DNA of 64,000 nt, taken from positions 123,477,030 to 123,541,029 of the forward strand of contig CP136067.1 of NCBI GenBank assembly GCA_032622095.1, written 5' to 3'. Below the pieces are notes generated by a model. That model searched no databases and was not told where the DNA came from. It was given only the letters and a program-made list of their open reading frames with translations. This DNA is from Siphonodentalium dalli. Lineage: Eukaryota > Mollusca > Scaphopoda > Gadilida > Siphonodentaliidae. Position numbers and translations under genes: made by a program. Positions 54,582 through 64,000 of the stretch are shown here, one piece after another. Within the stretch, counting starts at the first letter, position 1, and each line of letters opens with the position of its first letter.

Positions 54582-54797
54582 CAGTAATGCCCTAATTAAT
54601 TGACTCCTTAACCACAGCAGAATTATGGGTAACTTTTCAGGATTTAGTCGGAAATATGGCTTGTTGCCATTCATCAGAAAGCTCTCGGGGAGAGCTTTCC
54701 GATGAATGGCAACAAGCCACATTTCCGACTAAATCCTGAAAAAAAGTTACCCATAATTTTGCTGTGGTTATGGAGTCGATTAATTAGGGCATTACTG
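54582..54797. mobile_element. PAL-A copy 11, full length
   Basis: TA/CAGTAATGCCC to GGGCATTACTG/TA; centre CTCGGGGAGAG at about 54,690. Confidence 0.92.
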
Positions 54798-54839
54798 TAC
54801 TACATATATTTGTAAGTTTTTTATTTCTATAAGAAAATA

Positions 54840-54975
54840 ATGAGATGGAACTTATGAGCTAATTCATGGGAGGTTTTTATTGATATAGAGATGGAACTTA
54901 TGAGCTAATTCATGGGAGTCTTTTATTGATATAATATGAGCTAATTCATTGGAGGTTTTTATTGATATAATATCA
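54840..54975 (+). repeat. Short tandem repeat, three units
   Basis: ATGAGCTAATTCATGGGAG followed by TTTTATTGATATA occurs three times, twice preceded by GAGATGGAACTT. Confidence 0.85.
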
Positions 54976-55158
54976 ATTTTCAAATGACAGGTAGTTTTAT
55001 CAAGTTTTGAGTTTTTATTTGCTGTCCACAAATAGAAAAGATCTCCTATGATAACGAGAGTTCTTTATTTACTTGACCATTGAAGGAAAAGACCGTTCCT
55101 GAAATATTCATATTCTTATGTTGTTTTAGATGTTCTTGTGATGTATTGTTTATACCTA

Positions 55159-55371
55159 CAGTAATGCCCTAATTAATCGACTCCATAACCACAGCAGAAT
55201 TATGGGTAATTTTTCAGGATTTAGTCGGAAATATGGCTTGTTGCCATTCACCGGAAAGCTCTCAGTGAGAGCTTTCCGGTGAATGGCAACAAGCCATATT
55301 TCCGACTAAATCCTGAAAAATGACCCATAATTCTGCTGTGGTTAAGGAGTTGATTATTTAGAGCATTACTG
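55159..55371. mobile_element. PAL-A copy 12, full length
   Basis: TA/CAGTAATGCCC to GAGCATTACTG/TA, centre CTCAGTGAGAG. Confidence 0.92.
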
Positions 55372-55759
55372 TATGGGCTTCAAATGACATTGATAAGAAT
55401 TTGTTTTCATGTTTTGTTCACTTGAAAACATATCAAATAAGAAATCTTTAAATTATAAAATCACCTGAAACTTGTGTTAAAAGTCTATAAATTCTGGACA
55501 ACATACCTGCAAATTACCAGAGATTTATCACATATAATTTACTGTGCATTTTACCATATAAATACAACATTGTATTCAAGTTGGGCATAACTCTTAAGAG
55601 GGAGGTCAGGTGACCTATTAGAATGGGAATTTTAATGCAAATCTTTGAAGCAAAAGTTACAGAATGGCATGCATGTGAGTTGATGCAGTATTATTAAATT
55701 AATAATAATTTATCTGAGAGATGGTTAATTGGAAAATGCAACAACAGATTGTTTATGAT
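55372..55759. other. Intergenic, no gene seen
   Basis: AT-rich, nothing recognised. Confidence 0.4.
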
Positions 55760-56175
55760 TTAACTCTTTCAGTGCCACGGGCCAATTTTTTTTTATTAAA
55801 GATTTTCTTTTTTTTGGGGTTAAATTGTTTTGGGTATGCTTAAGCATGCTATAGCGAATTTAAAAACAAACTGGATAAAACCTTAGGGGCATGTTATAAC
55901 TCAAAACTATCACCAAGTATTCATAGTAATAATTTTGATGCCCATGAAAAACATAAGATTCCCTGGCACTAAACCTACAAAATAAGTCTGTTAAAGAATA
56001 TAAGAAAAAATATTAAAATTCTAAAAAATAATAACAAATGATGAAAAATTGTTAGGCCAATGTATTCTCTTATATATGCGAGGCGACCTATGGTCGACTC
56101 GCATATATAAGAGAATGCATTGGCACAGGGTATATGGGTTGATACAAAAATCGGACCTGGCACTGAAAGGGTTAA
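55760..56175. mobile_element. B4 element copy 3
   Basis: TTAA/CTCTTTCAGTGCCACGG to CCTGGCACTGAAAGGG/TTAA, with one hairpin near 56,056-56,125. Confidence 0.88.
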
Positions 56176-56604
56176 TGTTATCATTTTATTGAGCTTTTAC
56201 CAAACTAGACCCAGTGTTATAAATCCAGAAAAATAATCTTTAAAATATTTTGAAGAGAAATTAATAATTTCCGTTGACCACCATCGAGCTAAATGTTGGT
56301 ACCATATTATGCTTCATGCACAACATTAGCTCTGAAGATTTGCGTGCTCTTTCCATTTAATATTGATCATTTGACCTCCTCCTTAATTCAGTCATGAAAC
56401 CAAATGTAAATAGTCTAGCTAAATAAGGGCTCTGACAGGACAGAGGGGCAGAGTTACCTGTTTAAAAGCGAAGGGGAATTCAGAGTTTCCCCACACATAC
56501 GCTTACAATACAAGAGTTTTCAAACTGACCCATTATTTATCTATTCTACTACATAAAATACACAAGGTTGAGACTTTCATTTGTGAAAGAACATACTAGT
56601 ACTG
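56176..56604. other. Intergenic, no gene seen
   Basis: Nothing recognised. Confidence 0.4.
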
Positions 56605-56673
56605 TTAACCCTTTCATGATGGGAGCTGTGCTGGTGCAGCATTAAAGATCCTGTGCCAGTGCATTCTGATATA

Positions 56674-56886
56674 CAGTAATGCCCTAAGTAATCGACCTCT
56701 TAACCAAAGCAGAATTATGGGTAACTTTTCAGGATTTAGTCGGAAATATGGCTTGTTGCCATTCATCGGAAAGCTCTCGGCGAGAGCTTTCCGATGAATG
56801 GCAACAAGCCATATTTCCGACTAAATCCTGAAAAGTTACCCATAATTCCGCTTTGGTTAAGAGGTCGATTACTTAGGGCATTGCTG
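56674..56886. mobile_element. PAL-A copy 13, nested in B1
   Basis: TA/CAGTAATGCCC to GGGCATTGCTG/TA, with the TA taken from the B1 hairpin; both arms complete. Confidence 0.92.
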
Positions 56887-56962
56887 TATATGCACTGGCT
56901 TACAATGTCAAGGTAAATATTGTTAGGCCAATGTATTCTCTTATATATGCGAGGCTCTCTAT

Positions 56963-57388
56963 AGATGTTCTCTATATTATTTCCTATAAAGAAAACTGTA
57001 TCTTATTCACAGCTGTACAGAAATACATTATATCATCTCACTGTTTTTGTAATGAGAATATCCATTGGAATAGTAGACCACCAACTGATTCTACATAGTC
57101 ACATTTATTAGCTGCCGGTTCAATATCTTACCCTATCTCCTGAACCAAGTTCAACCAACCTGATATATATAAACAAAGAGATTTACATTTGCATGGATAT
57201 TGAACAATCCGCATTAAATTTAAGTTTGTGTCTTTATATTAGGGGGAGCGTTACCTAAATTGAAATAACTTGTGCTCCGATCCTCATTCTACTCCCATCA
57301 ACTTTTTATGTTGTTACAGCTCGTGTATTATTGGTATATTATGTTAATGTTTGGGATGTTCAATAAAATATGGAATGAATGAAGGAAT
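56963..57388 (+). mobile_element. 5'-truncated non-LTR retroposon
   Basis: Ends CAATAAAATATGGAATGAAT and GAAGGAATGG, a 3' end with polyadenylation-like signal and GAAT-type tail, inside the B1 hairpin. No reverse-transcriptase frame is left. Confidence 0.6.
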
Positions 57389-57468
57389 GGCGACTCGCAT
57401 ATATAAGAGAATGCATTGGCACAGGGTTTTCGCAAAATTTCAGGATGCTCCAGCCATGGAAGGGTTAA

Positions 57469-58100
57469 ATTGTATCAATAATATTAGGTGAGTAACATCC
57501 AATGAAAAGGGTCATATTTAACAAGTTTAGTGCAACACCATCCTGATGGAATTATCATATATGATATGAAAGCGTACAGAATGGGCACAAATGCATTTAG
57601 TTTGGAAAGCTAAGAATTAACATGATCGGTGAGTCGGTGACTGTTGACAATGATCTTTTAGCCATTGTTATCAGTCCATATTTAGATTTGGCTATTCCAT
57701 CTATACAACTCAGTGATTGCATATTTGTACAAAAATATAATTAAATCATATCACAAAAGTTTGCAGACGCATATACCCATCAGGGCGAGTACTAGAGTAT
57801 GTGAGTAGGGTATATACGTGTCTAGTGTGCATACCGGTCCAGTGTGCAATGACGGTCATGAAATGTAAGAATGGTGATCTAAAATAGACAGAATGCACAT
57901 TTTAATTGAGAAGCTGTTATCAAACACGTCCACTGCGCAGAGTATCGCCGCTGAGGTGACTTAATTTTCACGTCCACTGCGCAGAGTATCGCCGCTGAGG
58001 TTTTTTAATTTTCTGAGGTGACTTAATTTGAAAGATGTCTCAACCCTTCCTGCGATGACGGGTCAAAATCTGTTGCATGTGGTTCATGAATATAAGATTC
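57469..58100. other. Intergenic with a 41-bp-scale duplication
   Basis: CACGTCCACTGCGCAGAGTA then TCGCCGCTGAGG occurs twice, near 57,927 and 57,970, and GAGGTGACTTAATTT also repeats. Confidence 0.6.
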
Positions 58101-58198
58101 TGCCTAAGCAGAATGAGGTCCCCAGAGGGTGAATTTAGTTATGCTAGCCCGCTATGGGGGATAGCATCACTAAATTCACCCTCTGAGGACCCCATCAC
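58101..58198. mobile_element. C element, internal half
   Basis: GCCTAAGCAGAATGAGG through one hairpin, broken off at GACCCCATCACTC. Confidence 0.75.
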
Positions 58199-58281
58199 TC
58201 AGCACGTTACGATCAATAAGAGAGAAAATGTTATTGCTGAATATCAGCAGAATTTGAATTTCTTGTTGGTTAGAAGTAATA

Positions 58282-58503
58282 TTAACCCTTTCAGTGCCAA
58301 GTCCGATTTTTGTATCAACCCATATTTCCTTGATCATTTTTCAAATTTATTGATTATAATAATGTGATACATTGATGGAAAGAGCTCTTAGATCTTAGAG
58401 CTCTTTACATCAATGTATCACATAATTAAAATCAATAAATTTGAAAAATGATCAAGGAAATATGGGTTGATACAAAAATCGGACTTGGCACTGAAAGGGT
58501 TAA
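58282..58503. mobile_element. D element copy 3, complete
   Basis: TTAA/CCCTTTCAGTGCCAAG to CTTGGCACTGAAAGGG/TTAA; centre GAGCTCTTAGATCTTAGAGC. Confidence 0.92.
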
Positions 58504-58706
58504 ATAATGTTGGTTAGAAGTAATATATATAATGTTGGTTAGAAGTAAAATATAATAACATGTTAACAATGGTGGTAATCTGAGAATAAAAGGATATACG
58601 ATACAGCTCCTAACTTGTTGCAATCAGATGTGAATAGAAAAGAGATTCAATCCAAGAAAAAGTAGAAGTTAAGGACACAAGTCATTTTTCAAATTACGAT
58701 TAGCAC

Positions 58707-58788
58707 ATGAATACGCCATATACACAACATCCAAGTCTGCAAATAGCATGAATACGCCATATACACAACATCCAAGTCTGCAAATAGC
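58707..58788 (+). repeat. 41-bp tandem duplication at a C-element end
   Basis: ATGAATACGCCATATACACA to CAAATAGC occurs twice in a row; the unit includes the left terminus CAAGTCTGCAAATAG of the C element that follows. Confidence 0.9.
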
Positions 58789-59216
58789 ATGTCTGTCATT
58801 TGCAGAATGAGGTCCCCATAGGGCGAATTTAGTGACGCTATTCAGTAAGGTGGGCTAGCATCATCAAATTCACCTTCTGGGAACCTCATTCTGCTTAGGC
58901 CTCAACTGCTATGAGCGACCTAGGATCATATTAAAGGTCCCCAGTTGAAGTTGGTGATGTTCTCACATTAGTCACCTCAATTATTCATTTTATCTTCTGC
59001 AAATTAGGGGCCTAAAAGGGGATATAGAAACTTCCCAGAAAGGAAAAAGTAACTAAAACTAATGTTAATTTGAGACTATACATACTTCCTAGAAGATGAG
59101 GCCTAAGCAGAATGAGGTCCATATGGGGTGAATTTGGAGATGCTAGCCCGCTGTGCACTAAATTTACCCTCGGGGGACCTCATTCTGCAAATGACAGACA
59201 CATTATTTGCAGATTT
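58772..59216. mobile_element. C element, long form
   Basis: CAAGTCTGCAAATAGCATG to CATTATTTGCAGATTTT; both hairpin halves and the long-form middle are present. End octamers are eroded. Confidence 0.8.
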
Positions 59217-59270
59217 TACTTCATCTTTCAGCTGCCTTCTTACTATACTAAATTAGAAGGGTCTAATAAA

Positions 59271-60075
59271 TAAGGCCCTGCAAATGGGGGACTACAGTCA
59301 AATCGAATCTGGAATCAAATCGGGGTGATATTCGTACATCAAATTGAATCTTGAATGAATATATGCATGAGCCATTGATGCGATTGGGGATGGCAATGTA
59401 AACATAATTTAAGTCATTCTAATTTACTAAACTATCCAGCAAGCGACTAAACTTAATGTGTGTCTGTGTTATTATTCACACATGCATCACATGAGTTTGG
59501 TTCGCAATCGTAAAATGTTTTCAATATTTACAATGACTCCATAAATTTGCGTGAGCGGGCAAGAATGACACTATATTTCTTTTCCTTAAGGCCTGTACTG
59601 TCACATCGTCAGGGATCTACTAGTATATGCTTACAAATCAATATAGCAATACAAATTCAGAAAGTTAGGCTAAAATTTCAGTTGTTATTTTAATAGCCTA
59701 CAGTAATGCTCTAATTAATCGACTCCTTAACTACAGCAGAATTATGGGTAACTTTTCAGGATTTAGTCGGAAATATGGCTTGTTGTCATTCATCGGATAG
59801 CTCTCACCGAGAGCTTTCCGATGAATGGCAACAAGCCATATTTCCGACTAAATCCTGAAAAGTTACCCATAATTCTGCTGTAGTTAAGGAGTCGATTAAT
59901 TAGAGCATTATTACTATAGTTAATTTTGAAATTTAGAACAAGACATCTTCAACCTCGTGTTCTTTTTCATGCACAAGAACGCAAAGACGGATATTCAAAA
60001 TTAGTCGATTCATATGATCGAATCGAATCAGCAGCCCAATTTGCAAATCGAATCTCGAAGCTTCGCAGGGCCATA
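59271..60075. mobile_element. L element copy 2 (hAT-like)
   Basis: TAAGGCCCTGCAAATG to CTTCGCAGGGCCATA; flanks CTAATAAA and ATAATAAA match at 7 of 8. It shares TCGAATC-rich ends with the L element in RP2 intron 1. PAL-A copy 14 sits inside. Confidence 0.75.
59701..59916. mobile_element. PAL-A copy 14, nested in L
   Basis: TA/CAGTAATGCTC at the left; right end slightly changed (GAGCATTATTACTA/TA). Confidence 0.88.
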
Positions 60076-60413
60076 ATAATAAAATGTAATGTGAAACAGC
60101 GCATTACATTGCTTTATCGTTGACAATAGTGTCTTATGCCCTACGACTGGGGCAATAAACAGAGTTAGCAGACTGAACCTTATGTACTATGGAACACACT
60201 ATATAAATAGATTACTGTTCACATTTAATAGTCTGAGGTTAACCTTCATTTTCGACCCAAATTAAAGGATTTATGTTGAAATGAACAATGACAGAGGTTG
60301 TGTTTTAACAACCCGCTGACTGATTCAACCTCCTTTGGTCACAGGTCATGTTTCTCCGATAAATATAAATAACAGCTGTGAAACAGTACTATGCATGTGG
60401 AAATCGAGCAATA

Positions 60414-60614
60414 CAGTAATGCCTGAAGTATATGACCCTTTAACCACAGCAGAATTATGGGAAATTTTTCAGGATTTTATCGGAAATATGGCTTGTTGCC
60501 ATTCTCACAGAGAGCTTTCCAATGAATGGCAACAAGCCATATTACCGACTAAATCCTAAAACATTTATCATAATTCTGCTGTGGTTTAAGGGTTGATTAT
60601 TTAGGACATTACTG
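60414..60614. mobile_element. PAL-A copy 15, diverged
   Basis: TA/CAGTAATGCCTGAAG to GGACATTACTG/TA; the arms carry more mismatches than other copies, so it is probably older. Confidence 0.88.
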
Positions 60615-61189
60615 TAGAACAAAATTTCTTTTGTTTACACTATTTACCTGGTGTCCCACTCTATAAGGGATCATCAGTATATAGCAAGCAAAATTACACA
60701 TACATGAATATCAACGATCAAGCGCCACTTATCAAATATATCTTCCAGTGGGCATTAGTACAAGTTTCATATTGCCATTACAATCAAGATTAATCTCAGT
60801 ATTAGTCATGTTCATATGCAATACAGACAAAAAGAAGGTGGTAAAGTCTGTATGTGGAGCCAAATATATCTAGCATGTTGTTTGCCTCAAAAATGAAGAG
60901 AAACCTTAGACTACCAATTTTCAACTGCACTATATTAGTAATAAATAATTGGTTATTATTAATGTTGGGTGTGCATCAGGGATGAGGAAATGAGAGTGGT
61001 GAGAAATGAGATCCAGAGATTGATGCATACAGAGGGAAGTACAGGTAAATCAAATTCCTACCCCAGAGGTTAGTTATGGCAGATTTCATTATCCCACACC
61101 AAAAGCATAAAGAGGAATAATATTTCTAGTACAGTTTATAGTTTGACTAGGGGAAATCATATTTGAAAAGTTATCCTGAATAAGCTGTA
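60615..61189. other. Intergenic, no gene seen
   Basis: Nothing recognised. Confidence 0.4.
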
Positions 61190-61371
61190 CAGTAATGCCC
61201 TAAATAATCGACTCCTTAAACCACAGCAGAATTTTGGGTAATTTTTCAGGATTTAGTCGGAAATATGGCTTGTTGCCATTCATCGGAAAGCTCTCATATT
61301 TCCGACTAAATCCTGAAAATTTACCCATAATTCTGCTGTGGTTAAGGAGTCGATTATTTAGGGCATTACTG
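61190..61371. mobile_element. PAL-A copy 16, right tip deleted
   Basis: TA/CAGTAATGCCC to GGGCATTACTG/TA; the left arm is complete, the right arm lacks about 30 bp next to the centre. Confidence 0.9.
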
Positions 61372-61740
61372 TATCATAGCTACATATCTGTACAAAATGA
61401 TCTGTCTTTTGCAACAATAAGTTAATTTAAGTGATGAAAAATACATATGTGCATGCTAAAGAGGTGCTGATATTGTCCTAAGGTGCAAATGCAACTGAGC
61501 TCAAAATTTGTGGATTCAACACATATATATATGCCTAATTTTAATTTGGTTTTCTTCAATAACAGATGACAATGGTCGTGAAAGACACTAGCAATGACCA
61601 AGGTATGAATCTTTTCGCAAAAAATTTTGTTGTGTTGAGAATTTATCCTACATGTACATGCAATATCATAATTAAAACAAAACACTATGATGCTATTAAA
61701 TATAGTTTTTAGGCAATTAACTTTTTAAATTAATGATATA

Positions 61741-61953
61741 CAGTAATGCTCTAAATAATCGACTCCTTAACCACAACGGAATTATGGGTAATTTTTCAGG
61801 ATTTAGTCGGAAATATGGCTTGTTGCCATTCATCGGAAAGCTCTCACTGAGAGCTTTCCAATGAATGGCAACAAGCCATATTTCCAACTAAATCCTGAAA
61901 AATTACCCATAATTCCTCTGTGATTAAGGAGTCGATTATTTAGAGCATTACTG
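61741..61953. mobile_element. PAL-A copy 17, full length
   Basis: TA/CAGTAATGCTC to GAGCATTACTG/TA; centre CTCACTGAGAG. Confidence 0.92.
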
Positions 61954-62271
61954 TAAAGTGTGCGAAACTTCAATGACCAATGGGTGTGAATGTGAATAAT
62001 ATATTTTTGAAATGTAAACAAAGATTTGTTTCCCTGATTTTTGGGGTCTTACTGATAATATATTTCATGTAAACATTGTGGTATAATTTTGTCTTAACAG
62101 CGTCAATCTCGACCAATGTCATTGACATGCCAAGATGAAAGAAATGTGAATTATTAATTTAACATTGATCCAAATTAAAATGACCAATGACATCAGGACA
62201 TGTCTTGAGCATAATTACAACAGTAAACACATATCACAATAGGAAATAATTTTGTTAGTAAGTCCATGGTA
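61954..62271. other. Intergenic, no gene seen
   Basis: Nothing recognised. Confidence 0.4.
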
Positions 62272-62759
62272 TTAAAGGTACTCAATCCGATAAAACTCCT
62301 CTCAATTACTATTTCAATGGCTTCGGGAGTCAAAAATATTTGATTCGAGTCGAGGAAGTCACCCATCAAAGCTAAGATTTGTTAGATATCAATTTTAGAA
62401 ATCTATTATTTTTCATTATCGGGAATACTTTCTGGCCCAGATCTCAGTCAAAATTGCGTTTTTATTACCACTTGATTTTAGAGTTATCCATCCTTGTCTG
62501 TTTGAATAGAGTTTTGGTGTAAAAATGTCGAGCAGGATACGAAATTGACGGCAATTATTAGTACTCATCTCGAGAACATAACAAATTTCAAAAATCAATA
62601 TCTAATAACTCTGAGCTTTGTTTGATGGGTTCCTCGACTCGAATAAAATATTTTTTACCCCCAAAGCCAAAGAAATAGTAATATAGGACCCTCTGATCGG
62701 ATTGTTGTTGTTGGAATCTGTTGAGATGGGGACCCTCTTTACGGATTGAGTACCTTTAA
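62272..62759. mobile_element. G element, near twin of the 46.6-kb copy
   Basis: TTAA/AGGTACTCAATCCGAT to GATTGAGTACCT/TTAA; both copies share the same unusual interior (AAACTCCTCTCAATTACT, CATTATCGGGAAT). Confidence 0.92.
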
Positions 62760-62869
62760 TCTCACGGAGTATGAATCATATAATACATTTTGACTAAGCT
62801 CTCTTGTTGTTTAAGGGAGAAAACTATTTTCCATTCACACAATTTACAAAATATTGATAATGCCGCTTA

Positions 62870-63247
62870 GGCAACACCAATTTTTAAGTCTGGTTTACGA
62901 ACACCTCCTACAACTTTTTTTCCATTTCATGAACAAAAATAAAACTTTTTTCTCCCATTTTTTTTTTTACACGCGTACTGATTTTCATGTGCTGTCGCAT
63001 CCGGTTCTGCTTATGATCATTTACAGATCCATATTTTAATGTATTTCATGACAAGAAATGTCTTGTTTGGTTCAGAATTTCATTCGAAAACATTTTTTTA
63101 CAATTTTTGTAAACTTTATGTAAAATTCCACGATTTACTTGATATAAATTGGGGGGACAATTTTTTTTATTTTTATTTTTTTCCCTCCTGCATCTACTTT
63201 TTTTCTCCCCACATGTTCGTAAACCAGACTTAAAAATTGGTGTCGCC
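62870..63247. mobile_element. M element (Harbinger-like), 378 bp
   Basis: Inverted ends of about 36 bp: GGCAACACCAATTTTTAAG, then TCTGGTTTACGAACA; the right end reads the complement, finishing GGTGTCGCC. TTA flanks both sides (62867-62869, 63248-63250). The interior is T-rich and non-coding. Confidence 0.85.
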
Positions 63248-63490
63248 TTACTCTGATAATAATGGTGATTGGTGTAATCCAATGCTGTACCAATGATGGA
63301 TGGATAAAATTTGAGAAAAAGAGGTTCCCCTTTTACTAGTTGAAGTGAATGATTTCTATCAGTTTGTATACACCTTTAGGCCATACATGTATTGTATTTT
63401 GACAAACTATTCATTTGAGCTCTTATTTCAATATGCAGATAACAAAAATCAGATCTTTAGACCAGTTTAGATATAAAATACTACTGGTAT

Positions 63491-63556
63491 AATAAGGTAT
63501 AAACATCATGTGTGACGGGCACCCCCCCTAATAAGGTATAAACATCATGTGTGACA
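63491..63556 (+). repeat. Short direct duplication
   Basis: ATAAGGTATAAACATCATGT then GTGAC occurs twice, separated by GGGCACCCCCCCTA. Confidence 0.8.
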
Positions 63557-63644
63557 CTAAATAAATTGAAGGATATTTTATACCATGTAATATTTTCTGA
63601 TCAATATGCGTAGAAAGTTACATAAGAAAATCATATTTCAATAT

Positions 63645-64000
63645 TTGACCCGCCATATAAAATCCAGTCGGAAGTCGGGATTTTTTTACCCTGTGCCAAT
63701 GCATTCTCTTATATATGCAAGTCGACCATAGGTCGCCTCGCATATATAAGAGAATGCATTGGCCTAACAATTTTTTACAATTTTAATAATTTGTTCTTGT
63801 ATTCTTTAACAATTTTATAATTTCACCCATACAGAGCCCCAGACAAACATGAGCAGACGACACTCTTCTATATGCTTCTATATATGTGTGGGGCTCCCTG
63901 CAGGGTAATGGATGTTTTTTATGTCCTAAAAATTGTAAGAAACATTTATTTAAAAAACATGATAAAAAATTGTTAGGCCAATGCATTCTCTTATATATGC
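63645..64000. mobile_element. B5 element, cut by the window edge
   Basis: Starts TTGACCCGCCATATAAAATC after ATAT; first hairpin complete, the middle is in the opposite orientation to the 7.3-kb copy, and the second hairpin has just begun at the last base. Confidence 0.85.

Larger units (their letters stand above)
56605..57468. mobile_element. B1 element carrying two insertions
   Basis: TTAA/CCCTTTCATGATGGGAG to ATGGAAGGG/TTAA. The first hairpin is split by PAL-A (56674-56886), the second by a retroposon (about 56963-57388). Without them it is an ordinary B1 of about 225 bp. Confidence 0.88.

Overview
The window is animal (bilaterian invertebrate) nuclear DNA: AT-rich, spliceosomal introns, no bacterial-style gene packing, and very dense in small non-autonomous transposons. 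Sequence types such as ACGGACGGACG-ended repeats with internal 'ATAACTCT' blocks recall lophotrochozoan (mollusc, annelid or brachiopod) genomes, but the species cannot be named from sequence alone.

One complete conserved gene is present on the minus strand, from about 35,680 down to 17,013. It is an orthologue of RP2 (XRP2), the ARL3 GTPase-activating protein of the ciliary lipidated-cargo pathway. I assembled nine exons with matching phases and GT/AG boundaries; they give 351 residues, against about 350 in vertebrate RP2. The N-terminal Met-Gly-Cys acylation signal, the TBCC-type beta-helix with its catalytic Arg/Gln/Glu residues and the C-terminal NDPK-like domain are all present. The eight introns are filled with mobile elements. 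A second, unidentified plus-strand first exon with a CRE-type promoter may start at 14,600.

Layout: 1-14.5 kb is repeat-rich intergenic DNA (palindromic MITEs, two minisatellites, nested transposons). 14.5-17 kb holds the candidate exon and the RP2 3' flank. 17.0-35.7 kb is RP2; its first intron carries a retroposon split by a hAT element, which is itself split by three head-to-tail Helitrons. 35.7-38.8 kb is the RP2 promoter and otherwise empty DNA. 38.8-40.7 kb holds a hAT element and an unidentified open frame. 40.6-47.3 kb is an unusual block: a central minus-strand gene or pseudogene (Cys/Glu-rich 33-residue repeats, then a YPG/WPKK domain) flanked by inverted arms of diverged ~390-bp units, all inside a 33-bp inverted repeat. 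47.5-64 kb is intergenic with many more MITEs.

Mobile families, named here for cross-reference: PAL-A (near-perfect palindrome, TA target duplication, CAGTAATG ends); B1, B3, B4 and D (TTAA target, CCCTTT ends, piggyBac-like); B5 (TA target, GTGACCCGCC ends); G and H (TTAA target, AGGTACTCAA or AGGCCCA ends); C (hAT-like, CAAGCCT ends, 8-bp duplications); L, I and a 365-bp element (hAT-like); K and M (Harbinger-like, TTA target); N and a 201-bp element (long ~10-bp duplications, Mutator-like); O; and Helitrons. Boundaries come from visible terminal repeats and target duplications; superfamily names are inferences from those ends.
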